This document shows positions 18,715 to 29,559 of a DNA stretch of 64,000 bases, in pieces; position 1 is the first letter of the stretch, and the number at the start of each line of letters is the position of its first letter. The stretch is from positions 62,001 to 126,000 of the forward strand of contig CAVWQV010000008.1 in the NCBI GenBank assembly GCA_963757115.1, read 5' to 3'. The stretch is from CAVWQV01 sp963757115. GTDB lineage: Bacteria > Pseudomonadota > Alphaproteobacteria > Acetobacterales > Acetobacteraceae. The position numbers and the translations under genes are program-made. The notes below the pieces were generated by a model. That model saw only the letters and a program-made list of their open reading frames with translations. It made no database searches and was not told the origin of the DNA.

Positions 18715-18879
18715 TCACCCGCCCGGAGCCGGTATATGCGGTGCAACCAAACCGAGGAACATTCCCAGCCGCAGAATCGGCTCCAAGCCGAGAGCGAAGA
18801 GCGCAGCAGCGACCAAAACCAGGACGCATACCAGCAGCACGCGTCCAAGCCGGATTGAATGATGTCGCAGGTTCACCAT
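18715..18879 (-). CDS. Small membrane protein (about 54 aa)
   Basis: A short minus-strand frame from an ATG at 18879. The basic start MVNLRHHSIRLGR is followed by a hydrophobic stretch of about 30 residues (LLVCVLVLVAAALFALGLEP, then LRLGMFLGLVAP). A weak purine-rich stretch (GGGAAGAGAG) lies upstream. It follows the NO reductase gene by about 70 bp. The basic-then-hydrophobic layout is what makes it believable; no family is recognised. Confidence 0.45.
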   Translation of the reverse strand: MVNLRHHSIRLGRVLLVCVLVLVAAALFALGLEPILRLGMFLGLVAPHIPAPGG

Positions 18880-18947
18880 TAGAACGCTCTCTTCCCGCCG
18901 CGCGAACTGTCGACCTGGATCGCCACAACGAGCGCCGGCCAAGAACA

Positions 18948-21393
18948 TCAAACGTCGGCATGCCGCTGAGCCGTCGCCCGCGAGAGGGCTGTCCTGGCCT
19001 CGGCACCCGGGGAATTCGATGCCGTCCCGGAAGCCACCGGAGTGGCCATCGGTCGCTTGATGTGCTCCGGGAAAAGGGGCCAGAGCTTCATGATGAAATC
19101 GAACGCCATGAGCAGCGCGCCGAAGGCAAACACGACATCCCCGAATATCCGCATCCACTGCCAGATCGACACGGTGTCGTAGAAGGCTGGGCTTCTGGCA
19201 TAAGCGAGCCCGTGCTCAAAGACCGCGTTCAGTTGTGCCCAGCCGATTGGGAAGAAGTTCAGTGCGATCCAGAGCACGAGGCCGCCATTGTAGAGCCAGA
19301 AGGCGGTGTATCCCGGACCTTCTTTGAAGGCATAGCGATCGCCTGCCACGTAACGTAGGCAGAAATAGATCAAGCCTATCCCGAGCAGGCCGAAGGCGCC
19401 AAACAAGGCGGTGTGCGCATGGTTCAGCGTCAGAAAGGTGCCATGCTCGTAATAGTTGACGAGAGGCGCGTTGAGGGTGCCGCCACCGAAAACGCCGGCT
19501 CCGACGAAATTCCAGAACGCCGCCCCGACGACATAGGTGTAGGCGAGCCCGTATTTGAATTCCTGATGTGACTTGATGAGCCGGCGCTGCTCGATCAATT
19601 TAAGGATCAGCAGCACCAGCGGTAGCACCTCGATGAACGAGAACATGGTGCCGAACGGGATCCACAGGTTCGGACCGCCCGCCCAGTAAAGGTGATGTCC
19701 GGTACCTAGCACCCCACCCAAGAAGACAAGGATGATTTCGAAATAGACCGCTCTCTCCGCCAAGTTGCGGGAGACCAAGCCCAGCCCCATGAGCAGATAG
19801 GCGCTCATAGCCGCGGCGTAGAACTCGAAAGATTGTTCCACCCACAGATGAACGACCCACCAGCGCCAGTAGTCGGTAATGGTAAAAGAGCTCTCCACCC
19901 CTGTCAGAGGGATCATCCCGAAGACATACAACACGGCGATGTTGATCGTCGCGGCCCAGAGCAGGTGTTCCAGTCGGATGCGCCCGGTCCAGAAATGCTG
20001 GGCCGCATCCCACCAAAGGGCTCGGCTCGGCCAGAAGGCGCGGCATACCAACCAGCTCCACATCGCCAATGCGGCGAAAAAGGCAATCTGCCAGAAGCGG
20101 CCGATCTCCAGATACGACAGCCCTTGGTTACCAAACCAGAACCAACTCGCGTCGATCAGCCCCATGATTCCGAGATAGTTGCCGACCAACGCTCCCACGA
20201 CGACGACGAGGGACGTCCAGAACAGAATGTCGACCAGCAGCCCCTGGTGCTTCGCTTCCCGTCCGCTGATCGCCGGCGCGAGGAACAAGCCGGAGCCGAT
20301 CCAGGAGAACGCAATCCATATAAGTGGCGCCTGCAGATGGATGCTGCGAAGGAAATTGAACGGCACATAGGTATCGACCGGCACACCGTAGAAGCTCGTC
20401 CGGTCGGAGTAGTAATGCGCCATGGTCGATCCGGCGCCGATCTGCAGCAGCAGCACCGCCGCAACGAACAGGAAATACTTTCCCGTCTTGCGCTGGCTCG
20501 GCGTCAACGTGCGAAAGCCGACCAACACCGGGTCCATCGGCGCGACATCCGGGTTGGACAGGAAAATCTGGTAGATGAACAGCACGGCCCCGAAGCCGAA
20601 GAACACGAAGCAGAAGCTTGCCCAGGTCCAGATGAAGGTCGCCGAAGTGGGCGCGTTGCCGACGATCGGCTCATAGGGCCAGTTCTGTGTCCAGGACACA
20701 GTCGCTGCCGGGCCGATAGGCCACGGTGGTCAGCGAGGAATAGATCAGGAACTCTGCCGTCTGCCGTGCGGTTTCAGCGTCGAGGCTACGGGCCTTGCTA
20801 TAACCCGCGGCGAAATTGTCCTGTCGCAGCTTTGTGGCGATTTCGTCGCGAACCATCGTGATGGCACCTGCCAGGGCATTGGGGACGATGACGGCGTGCT
20901 GGGTCAGGTCCACACCATGCAACTGTGCCTGCATGTTGGATTTGATCGCGGCTTGCTGATCCGCTCCAAGAGACGCGAAAGCCTGTCCGGCGCTGGCCTG
21001 CGCCAGATTGTCCTGTGTCGCGGTCGCCAGGGCGACCAGATTTTCGGCCGTATAGTCCGGGCCAAAATATGAACCCATGCCGTAGAGGCTGCCGTAGTCC
21101 ATCAGATCGGCTTTTTGGAAACCAGACTTGCCGGCAATGATGTCATTACCAGACATCAACAGCGTGCCATCCTGCGCCACGAACCGGTCCGGCTGCATGG
21201 GCGCATCCCGATAAGTCTGCCGCGTCGCCCAGGCAATGAGGGCGAAGCAGCCGATCGCAGTTCCGAGCAGCACCCATTTCAGCACGCGGCTGACGGGATC
21301 GTCGCTGATCACCTTCCGCGTCTCTGGGGTTAAAACGCTCCTGACGCCGCCGTCAGGGGCGCCTTTTGGCAAGCCTTCATCAATTTCGGCCAT
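18948..21393 (-). CDS. norZ: Quinol-dependent nitric oxide reductase (qNOR), one frameshift
   Basis: Single-subunit NO reductase that reduces 2 NO to N2O with electrons from quinol, in the cytoplasmic membrane. The N-terminal part (start ATG 21393, AAGGA about 12 bases upstream) has one anchor helix (VLKWVLLGTAIGCFALIAW) and the periplasmic domain with YGSLYGMGSYFGPDYTAE. At about 20700 an extra T shifts the frame; repaired it reads YRPGSDVSWTQNWPYEP. The remainder is the multi-helix catalytic core with the metal-site segments FRSIHLQAPLIWIAFSW, VVHLWVEQSFEF, LGTGHHLYWAG and TLNHAHTALFGAFG. Repaired length is about 815 aa. It sits 43 bp after the phosphatase gene and is probably the last large gene of the phosphoketolase operon. 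Confidence 0.88.
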
Positions 21394-21436
21394 TTGCTGC
21401 GGAATCCTTGAATCTGCGTTCGGCAACGCTTGCCGC

Positions 21437-22066
21437 TTAGATCGACGACTGCTGCCTGCATGATGCCCGGGTGTTCCACTGCACGATGACCCGGATGTCC
21501 GGATGGCTGGGATTGCAGCCGAGCACGCTTAGAGACGCCGTGCCCAACATGAGATGCTGGCCTTGGCTGACCGGCGATCCGATCCAACGCGCGGCGAAAC
21601 TGCAGGAGAACTGTCCGTGCGAGAAGAGCGCGACATTCCCACCCAGGGTTTGCAGCTTCGCAATCAGCCGGTCGGCGCGATCCGACACCTGCGATGCGCT
21701 CTCACCGCCAGGGCAACCGTCGCGATAGACCGTCCACCCCGGCTGGGTCATACGGATGTCCCCGGAGCGTCGGCCTTCGTAATCGCCATAGTCCCATTCC
21801 GCCAAGTCCGGCGCGACCACGGCCGAAGCGCCCAGGCCGGCCAGGGTGCAGGTCTGCCGAGCCCGCTGCAGCGGGCTCGTGAACACGTGCGCGAACCGGA
21901 TCGCGGCCAGCGTGGAGATGAGCGTGCGCGCCTGGTCCTCGCCGTTGGTCGTGAGCGCGATATCGGTCCGCCCCGTGTGTCTTCCCGAGAGCGACCATTC
22001 AGTCTCACCATGCCGAATCAGGTACAGCCTGAGTGGATCAGGGTGCAGCGTCGCGTCTGATCGCAT
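21437..22066 (-). CDS. Histidine phosphatase superfamily (phosphoglycerate mutase-like)
   Basis: Protein of 209 aa with the phosphohistidine motif LIRHGETEWS at about residues 16-25, followed by GRHTGRTDIALT and a central FTSPLQRARQT. The acid residue is in DLAEWDYGDYEGR, and the second catalytic His in VALFSHGQFSC. These are the marks of the branch that includes cofactor-dependent phosphoglycerate mutases and sugar-phosphate phosphatases. It starts 11 bp after the aldolase stop and is followed by qNOR, so it is part of one minus-strand operon. Sugar-phosphate or phosphoglycerate turnover is likely; the exact substrate is unclear. Confidence 0.85.
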   Translation of the reverse strand: MRSDATLHPDPLRLYLIRHGETEWSLSGRHTGRTDIALTTNGEDQARTLISTLAAIRFAHVFTSPLQRARQTCTLAGLGASAVVAPDLAEWDYGDYEGRRSGDIRMTQPGWTVYRDGCPGGESASQVSDRADRLIAKLQTLGGNVALFSHGQFSCSFAARWIGSPVSQGQHLMLGTASLSVLGCNPSHPDIRVIVQWNTRASCRQQSSI

Positions 22067-22077
22067 ATCGGTCGCTG

Positions 22078-23131
22078 CTACGATGCTCGCCGAAGGGCCG
22101 GGCTGCTTTCCATTGCCTGCGTGTAGTCCCCCCGGAGCGCCGCATGGTTACAGTCGGCGCGGTGATACAAGGCTTGCTGCGCAGCACCGATATGAGCGGC
22201 CTCACCGCGCCAGATTTCCAGGGCCGGCTGCTGGATGGCACGGGCGAATGAAAACACCAGGGGCCAAGGCGTTCGCCCGCGGCCGCCCCGCGCGATGAGG
22301 TTGATGGCGTCGAGCCGCGCGGAGGCCAACTCGCCGGACTGGCCGCCGGACAGGAACGCGATCCCGGCCACTGCGGCAGGAACGCAGCGCAACAGGCATT
22401 GCACGGTCTCCTCGGCGACATCCTCCACGGTGCTCTGATTGGGACAGGCCAGGCCCGGCAGCACCATGTTCGGCTTCAGGATCACCGTCTCCAGGACGAC
22501 GCCCTGCGTTTCAAGCTCCTGGAATACGGCCCGCAGCACGGTCTCCGTCACTGCCAGGCACCGCTCGATGCCGTGGTCGCCGGTCATCAGCACCTCCGGC
22601 TCCACGATGGGGACAAGCCCGGCTTCCTGACACAGCGCGGCGTAGCGGGCCAGCGCCTGCGCGTTGGCTGCGATGCAGCTGCGGCTCGGCAGGCCATCGC
22701 CCAGCGCTATAACGCCGCGCCACTTGGCGAAACGCGCGCCCATGACGGCATACTCCTCGAGCCGCCCGCGCAGCCCGTCCAGGTCCTTCGGTGACCGTCT
22801 CCCCGGGGTGGAGGGCCAGGGGCTTGGCCCCGAGATCGACCTTGATCCCGGGGATGATGCCTGCCTCGACCAGCCGCTCCAGCAGCAGCACGCCGTTGCT
22901 GTCCCGCTGTCGGATCGTCTCGTCGTACAGGATCGCGCCGCTGACGCATCGGCCCAGCCCCGGTGTGGTCACGATCAGCTCGCGGTAGGACCGCCGCGCC
23001 TCCACCGTTTGCGGGATGCCCGCTGCGGCGAAACGCTTGTTGCAGGTGCCGTTGCTCTCGTCCATCGCGAGCAGGCCACGGCCGCTGCCCACCAGCGCCT
23101 GCGCGGTTTCCACGAGCATCGGCTGGTTCAT
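22078..23131 (-). CDS. Fructose-bisphosphate aldolase class I, one frameshift
   Basis: Schiff-base aldolase that cleaves fructose 1,6-bisphosphate to two triose phosphates. The start (ATG 23131) overlaps the phosphoketolase stop as ATGA. Class I features are GRGLLAMDESNGTCNKRF near the N-terminus, GIKVDLGAKPLALHPGETVT, then ARFAKWRGVIA, IVEPEVLMTGDHG, and the Schiff-base region LETVILKPNMVLPG, ending with IAFLSGGQS. One extra base at about 22790 breaks the frame just after GETVTEG; without it the reading continues to EEYAVMGARFAKW. Repaired length is about 350 aa, usual for class I. It works in the same sugar-phosphate pool as the phosphoketolase and the triose-phosphate isomerase nearby. Confidence 0.88.
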
Positions 23132-25553
23132 GGGGAGTCGCCCCACTTCCAATTGCGGATCTCAGGGAGGTCCTCGCCGTGCTTGTCGATGTAGTGTTTG
23201 TGCTCGACCAGCTTGTCCCGCATCATCTGCTTCAGGTAGGCGCCCTTGGTGCCGAGATGGGGCACGCGATCGACCACATCCTGCACCAGGTTGAACCGGT
23301 CCAGTTCGTTCTGCACCCGCATGTCGAAGGCGGTCGTGATGGTGCCTTCTTCCTTGTAGCCTCGCACGTGCAGGTTCCGATTGGTGCGGCGATACGTGAG
23401 CCGGTGCACCAGCCACGGATAGCCGTGGAAGGCGAAGATGATGTGCTTGTCCTTCGTGAACAGCCCGTCGTAGTCGACGTCGTCCAGCCCGTGCGGATGC
23501 TCGCTCGCAGATTGCAGCCGCATCAGGTCCACGACGTTGATGACGCGAATCCGGATCTCCGGCAGGTGCTCGCGAAGGATCGACACGGCCGCCAGCACCT
23601 CCAGCGTCGGCGTGTCGCCGCAGCAGGCCATGACGACGTCCGGCTCCTCATGCTGGTCGTTGCTCGCCCATTGCCAGATGCCCAGTCCCTCCGTGCAGTG
23701 TATGACGGCTTGCTCGATCGTCAGCCATTGCGGCATGGCGTGTTTGCTGGCGACGACGACGTTGACGTATTGGCGGCTTCGCAGGCAGTGGTCGAACACC
23801 GACAAAAGGCAGTTCGAATCAGGCGGCAGATAGACGCGGACGACGCCCGCCTTCTTGTTGATGACGTGGTCCAGGAAACCAGGGTCCTGGTGGGTGAAAC
23901 CGTTATGATCCTGCTGCCAGACATGTGAGGCGAGCAGGTAGTTCAGCGACGATATCTTGCGCCGCCAGGGCAGCTCATTCGTCACCTTCAGCCACTTGGC
24001 ATGCTGGCTGAACATGGAGTTGACAATGCGAATGAAGGCTTCGTAGCTGTTGAACAGGCCGTGGCGCCCGGTCAGCAGGTAGCCTTCCAGCCAGCCTTCG
24101 CACTGGTGCTCGCTCAGCATCGAATCATGCACGCCGCCATCCGGCGCGAGGAACTCGTCGTCGGCCACCCGGCGAGCGTCCCATTGCCGGCTCGTGACCT
24201 CGAAGACGGCGTCGAGCATGTTGGATAGCGTTTCGTCCGGACCGAAGACGCGGAAGTTGCGCGGGGCTTGGTTCTCGGCCGCGACGTCGCGCAGGAACCG
24301 TCCGAGCACTCTTGTATCCTCCGAGGTGACGGCGCCGGGCGAGGGCACGGCCACCGCGTGCGCGCGGAAGTCGGGCATCCGCAGGTCGCGCAGGAGCGCC
24401 CCGCCATTGGTGTGCGGGTTGGCCCCCATGCGGCGGTCGCCTTTCGGCGCCAACTCCGCCAGCTCGGGCATCAGCCGTCCCTGCGCGTCGAACAGTTCCT
24501 CGGCCTTGTAGCTCCGCATCCAGCTTTCGAGCGGCGCCACGTGATCGGGGTGAGCGGCGTTCACCAGGATCGGCACCTGATGCGCGCGGAACGTGCCCTC
24601 GATCTTGAGCCCGTCGATTTCCTTCGGACCGGTCCAGCCCTTCGGTGACCGCAGGACGATCATCGGCCAGCGCGGGCGCGATGCGTCTCTTCGACGAGCG
24701 GGCCTTGCTCTGGATGTGGCGGATGTCCTCGACGGCACGCTCGACAGTCTCGGCCATCAGCCGATGCATGACCGCCGGGTCGTCGCCCTCCACGAAGTAA
24801 GGGTCCCAGCCGCAGCCGCGGATGAACTGCTCCAACTCGTCGGGCTCGATGCGGGAGAGGATCGTGGGGTTGCTGATCTTGAAGCCGTTGAGGTGGAGGA
24901 TCGGCAGCACGGCGCCGTCGGAGACCGGGTTCAGCAGCTTGTTGGACTGCCATGCGGTGGCCAGCGGCCCCGTCTCGGCCTCGCCATCGCCGATGATGCA
25001 GGCGACGATCAGCCCGGGATTGTCGAACGCTGCGCCGAACGCATGGCTGAGCGAATAGCCAAGCTCTCCGCCCTCATGGATCGAGCCGGGCGTCGTCGGC
25101 GCGACATGGCTGGAGATGCCGCCGGGAAAGGAGAACTGCGTGAACAGCTTCTTCATCCCCGTCTCGTCCTGGCTGATGTCGGGATAGACCTCGCTGTAGC
25201 TGCCCTCAAGATACGTGTTGGCCACGAGGGCCGGTCCGCCATGGCCGGGCCCGGCGATATAGAACATGTCGAGGTCGAACTTCTTGATCACCCGGTTCAG
25301 GTGCACGTAGATGAAGTTCTGACCCGGCGTCGTGCCCCAATGCCCGACAACCAGCGGCTTGACGTGGGCGAGCGTCAACGGCTCGCGTAGCAGCGGATTG
25401 TCATACAGGTAGATCTGTCCGACGGAGAGGTAGTTCGCCGCACGCCAATACGCGTCCATGCGGCTCAACTCGTCTTGGCTGCAAACGCCATGGGGAGGGG
25501 GCGGTCGGATCCATCCTGCTCGGAAGGTCCAGCGTCGGGATGGCTGTGTCCAT
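23128..25553 (-). CDS. xfp: Phosphoketolase (xylulose-5-P/fructose-6-P), two frameshifts
   Basis: Thiamine-diphosphate enzyme that splits xylulose 5-phosphate or fructose 6-phosphate with phosphate into acetyl-phosphate and a shorter sugar phosphate. Signatures are YWRAANYLSVGQIYLYDNP, VGHWGTTPGQNFIYVHLNR, the TPP motif IGDGEAETGPLATAWQSNK, then RPRWPMIVLRSPKGWTGP and, near the end, the CCGDTPTLEVLAAVSILRE segment. The ATG at 25553 follows AAAAGGA. Two frame breaks, at about 25490 in a C-rich run and at about 24665, interrupt otherwise conserved sequence. Repaired length is about 800 aa, as expected. A 14-bp motif shared with other genes of this island lies about 95 bp upstream. The gene leads an apparent operon with aldolase, phosphatase and qNOR. 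Confidence 0.9.
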
Positions 25554-25648
25554 GATGGAAGTCCTTTTGACGATCTCGCTCGGCTCGCTCATCAGACGCC
25601 GCGTCAAGACATGCCGGTTTAGCCTCTGCCCTGCGTGGCAGGCAGCTT

Positions 25649-25662
25649 CGGAAACTACTCAG
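25649..25662 (+). promoter_or_regulatory. Shared 14-bp motif, copy 1 (upstream of phosphoketolase)
   Basis: CGGAAACTACTCAG on the + strand, reading CTGAGTAGTTTCCG towards the gene, about 95 bp from the phosphoketolase start. Near-identical copies lie at 28431, 29404 and 34303. It resembles rhizobial FixJ sites as I recall them (GTAMGTAG, 6 of 8 positions); that comparison is from memory. Confidence 0.6.
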
Positions 25663-25764
25663 GCGATGCGAGCGCGCCCTGTGGGTGCCTGACGTTCGCG
25701 ACTTGACCGGGGTTCGCGAGTTCGCCTCCACGGGGAACTGCTGCTCGCGTTCGGCCGAGATCCA

Positions 25765-28305
25765 TCACTCGGCCGCCCTCAGAGCCGTCGCCGGCAGAGC
25801 CGTGATCGCGGCCTTCTCAGGGGTCTTGCTGACCGCACTCCGGCTGTCAGCCTTGATAGTATCGAGAACCTTGTAGGCCAGCAGCTTGATGGGATCGGTC
25901 AGCAGGAACCAAACCAGGGCATAACCCCAGACCAGGCCGGCAAGCCGCCATCCGAGCGGGGGCACCACCCAGGCGCCGTACACGGCGATCAGCGTCGCGA
26001 TCGCCTGCGTGCCGAGGACTGCGGCCAATAGGATCCAAGCGGGTCGGATCGACCAGAATGGACCGCGGGTGCGGGTCTGGAAAATGGTGAGATGCCCGGC
26101 GACTGACAGCATCAAGTACATCATCGTCTGCAGATGCGGACGGTCCAGGTGCAAAACCCGGTCGCCGAGATAGAACAGGCCGAACGCCGCCAAGGGGCCG
26201 ACCAAGCCCAGCACGGTGGCGACACCCAGCACCACGCGCATGTTCCAGGCTTCCGGCTGGTCCCGGTAGCGGACATTGTCGTACGCGATCGACAGGATGG
26301 CGCCGTCGTTCAGCAACGCCAGCATGACGATCATCACCGCAGTAAGCGGGTAGAAATTGAAGACCAGGATGGCGAGCGTCATGAACAGCAGCACGCGCAG
26401 CGTCTCCGCAATGCGGTAGATCGCGTAGCTGTTCATGCGCTGGAAGATTTTCCGACTTTCCTTGATCGCCTCGATGATCACGGACAGCCCAGGCGTCATC
26501 AGCACGATGGAGGCGGCGGCACGGGCCGCGTCCGTGGCACCGGAAACGGCGATGCCGCAGTCCGCTTTCTTCAGGGCGGGCGCGTCGTTCACGCCATCGC
26601 CGGTCATCCCCACGATGTGGTTGCGCTTCTGCAGCACGTCCACGATGTGGAACTTGTGCTCCGGGAAGACCTGGGCGAAGCCGTCCGCCTGCTCGATGGA
26701 CGCGGCAACCGCCGCGGACTCCTCGCGCTTGGCGTCGCCGAGGCTGGCGCCATCGAGGATGTTCGCCCCCATGCCCAGCGTCTTGGCGGTTTCGCGGGCG
26801 ATCGCCAGCGCGTCGCCGGTCACCATCTTGATCGCAACACCCATCTTGCTGGCCGTCGCGACCGTAGCGGCCGCGTCTTCGCGGGGTGGATCGAACAACG
26901 GCAGCACGCCGAGCAGCTTCCAGTCTCCCTTGCCATCCGCGCGGGCAACGCCCAGCGCGCGGAAGCCGCGAGCGGCAAAGTCGTCGACCGCCTTTTCGGC
27001 GGCGGACTTCACGGCGGCTGCGTCGCTGACCAGGTCCAGGATGACCTGCGGCGCCCCTTTGCTCACCTTGAAGATGCTGCCGTCCCCGGCCTTGACGGTC
27101 GCCTCCGTGCGCTTGTGGACCGGGTCGAAAGGCTGGAAATGCTGCACGTCAAACGGCGTCAGCACCGTGTCGTCTTTCAGACCGCCCAGCACGGCCAGAT
27201 CTATCGTGTCGTCATTGTCCGCCCGCGAGGCCAGCGCGCCGTTGAGGATCACCTGGGTGGAGGTGATGCCCTCGACGCGTGTACGGATCGCCCAGAGTGA
27301 GCTTGTTCTGCGTCAGCGTGCCCGTCTTGTCGGCGCACAGGATATCGACGCCGGCCAGTTCCTCGATTGCCACCAGCTTGCTGACGATCGCCTGTTGCTT
27401 TGCGAGCAGGCGAGCACCGACGGCCATGGTCACGGACAGCACGGTCGGCATCGCGACCGGGATCGCGGCCACGGTCAGTACCGAGGGCGAACTGGAGTGT
27501 GGTCAGGATCGGGTCGCCACGATAAACGCCGACGCCAATGATGACTGCCACCAGGACCACTGCGAGGATGATCAGGTAGTTGCCGATCTTCAGCACAGCT
27601 TTCTGGAAATGGCTGGCCGTATGTGCGCTCTGCACGAGTTCGGCCGTCTTGCCGAAATAGGTTTTTCCGCCCGTGGCGTAGACCAGCGCGCCAACCTCTC
27701 CGCGACGAACGATCGAACCGGAGAACACCGCGTCGCCGGCATTTCGCGTGGCGGGCAGCGACTCCCCCGTCAGGGCGGATTGATCGACGGAGATCCCGTC
27801 TCCCGTCGAGCAGCCGGGCGTCCGCAGGCACGATATCGCCCAATCGCAGCCGGATGACGTCGCCGGGCACCAGCTCCTTGGCTGCCGGGGTAACCCATTT
27901 GCCGTCCCGCTTGACCCGCGCCTTGATCGCCAGCTTGGCCTTCAGTGCGTCGATGGCGTTGCCGGCCTGGCGCTCCTCCCAGAAGCCGATTGTGGCGTTG
28001 GCGATCAGCAGCACCAGAATGATGAAGAAGTCAGGCCAGTGCTGCACCACGCCCGACAGCACGACGGCCACCTCGATCATCCATGGGATCGGACCCCAGA
28101 AATACAGCAGGAATTTCAGGATGGGACTGGTCTTCTTCTCGGCGATCTCGTTCGGCCCATACTGGACCAGACGCCTCGCCGCTTCGGCTTGGCTCAGGCC
28201 GTTCGCTGACGAACCGAGCATCTTCTCCACGTCCGGCAATGGACGGGTCTTGAGGTCGGACGACGCGTCTGCAGGCTTGGTGGACGCAATGGTCGTGGTT
28301 GCCAT
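25765..28305 (-). CDS. Proton-exporting P-type ATPase (type III, plasma-membrane H+-ATPase family), three frameshifts
   Basis: Membrane pump that exports protons at the cost of ATP. The order of parts is an N-terminal cytosolic segment (LSQAEAARRLVQYGPNEI), helices 1-2 (FWGPIPWMIEVAVVLSGV), the actuator region (LVPGDVIRLRLGDIVPADAR, then TGES after repair), the phosphorylation site ADKTGTLTQNKL, the hinge MTGDGVNDAPALKKAD and C-terminal helices. Frame breaks at about 27800, 27482 and 27280 each fit one extra base. Repaired length is about 840 aa, matching bacterial PMA-like pumps rather than Ca or heavy-metal pumps. The ATG at 28305 follows AGGAAA. A copy of the shared 14-bp motif lies about 125 bp upstream. 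Acid or energy stress tolerance is the likely role. Confidence 0.88.
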
Positions 28306-28430
28306 GGACGCATTTCCTGTCCTGTCTCCGCCCCGAGTTGTCGCGGGCGGTTACCGTCGGTCATGGCACCCTCGATCGTCGGGACCAGATCAGGACGAGG
28401 ATAGGCTGCGGCGGCTGTCCGACGCAGATT

Positions 28431-28444
28431 CGGAATCTACTCAG
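28431..28444 (+). promoter_or_regulatory. Shared 14-bp motif, copy 2 (upstream of P-type ATPase)
   Basis: CGGAATCTACTCAG, one mismatch to copies 1 and 4. It lies about 125 bp upstream of the ATPase start and 38 bp before the triose-phosphate isomerase stop. Confidence 0.55.
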
Positions 28445-28481
28445 TCACTTCTCGTGGAGTGACCCGCGGTTGGTCGTCATC

Positions 28482-29252
28482 TCACGCCGCGACGTGACGT
28501 TCATCTCGCTGGCGGACAACTTGCAGCACAGCGTCGAAATCCGTCGCCCGCAGGCTTGCCCCACCAATCAGCACCCCGCCCACCTCGGTGGCGGCAAGGA
28601 CCGTCCCCGCATTGTCGGCCCGGACCGAACCGCCATACAGGATCCGGATGGTTTGCCCGGCGGCGCCGAGCCGCGCGCCCAAACATGATCGAATGTGCAG
28701 GTGCACCTCGGCGATCTCGTCCGACGTCGGCATATGCCCGCTGCCGATCGACCAGAGCGGTTCGTAGGCGATGGCAAGCCCGCCGAGCGGCTTGACGTCG
28801 GCTGGAAGGCTGCCGAGAAGCTGATCGCCGCATACCGAGAGTGCTTTGCCACCACTGCGCTGTGCCTGCGTCTCGCCGATGCAGACGATGACGGAAAGCC
28901 CGGATCGCCAAGCCATCCGTGCCTTGGCGGCGACCATTTCGTCCGTCTCATGATGATAGTGGCGGCGTTCCGAATGGCCCACGATGACGCTGGTGGCGCC
29001 CGCATCCCTCAGCATCTCGGCGCTGACGTCGCCGGTGAAGGCCCCGTCGGCGGACGCGTGGCAGTCTTCTCCGCCGATCGCAAGGCGGCCATCGGCCGTC
29101 TGGACCGCCCTCGAGATGAGCGTGGCCGGAAGGCAGAGCAGAACATCGGCCGGTACTGGTGCCGCCCTGATCGAAGCCGCGATCGTTTCGATCTCTCGCA
29201 GCTGCGAGCCCAGCCCGTGCATCTTCCAATTTCCGGCGATCAAGGGCTTCAC
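28482..29252 (-). CDS. tpiA: Triose-phosphate isomerase
   Basis: Interconverts dihydroxyacetone phosphate and glyceraldehyde 3-phosphate. The 256-aa protein has the substrate Lys in LIAGNWKMHG, the electrophilic His in VIVGHSERRHYHHE, the catalytic Glu in IAYEPLWSIGSG, and the phosphate loop ILYGGSVRADNA. The GTG start at 29252 is preceded by GAGGA with five-base spacing. It is transcribed towards the ATPase gene. A copy of the shared motif sits in the region between this gene and the divergent slipin gene. It completes the aldolase/phosphoketolase sugar-phosphate set of this island and is probably a second, specialised isozyme. Confidence 0.93.
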   Translation of the reverse strand: MKPLIAGNWKMHGLGSQLREIETIAASIRAAPVPADVLLCLPATLISRAVQTADGRLAIGGEDCHASADGAFTGDVSAEMLRDAGATSVIVGHSERRHYHHETDEMVAAKARMAWRSGLSVIVCIGETQAQRSGGKALSVCGDQLLGSLPADVKPLGGLAIAYEPLWSIGSGHMPTSDEIAEVHLHIRSCLGARLGAAGQTIRILYGGSVRADNAGTVLAATEVGGVLIGGASLRATDFDAVLQVVRQRDERHVAA

Positions 29253-29403
29253 GAGATCCTCGGCGCTTCAGCCATTTTGTCGAGCCAGCTTGCTGACCGA
29301 AGCCGATAGAAGCCGTGATGCGCGTTCATGGACACAATCGACCCTCACCCTTCGGAGCCCGAGTTGTCCGAGAGTGATGCGAAGTAAGCCGTCAAGCGAT
29401 CTT

Positions 29404-29417
29404 CGGAAACTACTCAC
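29404..29417 (+). promoter_or_regulatory. Shared 14-bp motif, copy 3 (between tpiA and slipin)
   Basis: CGGAAACTACTCAC in the divergent intergenic region, about 150 bp from the tpiA start and 143 bp from the slipin start, so it could act on either. Confidence 0.6.
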
Positions 29418-29559
29418 GGTGAGCGGCTCGGGCCGAACGTCGGTTTATAGGTGTTTTCCGAAGCTGCCCGAAGAGCCTCGCAAATGGATATTACAAGTTC
29501 CGCCAGAGAGCCGCGTCAGCGAGAGCGGCTGCGGACCCGATCTGAAAGAGGCTCGCATC

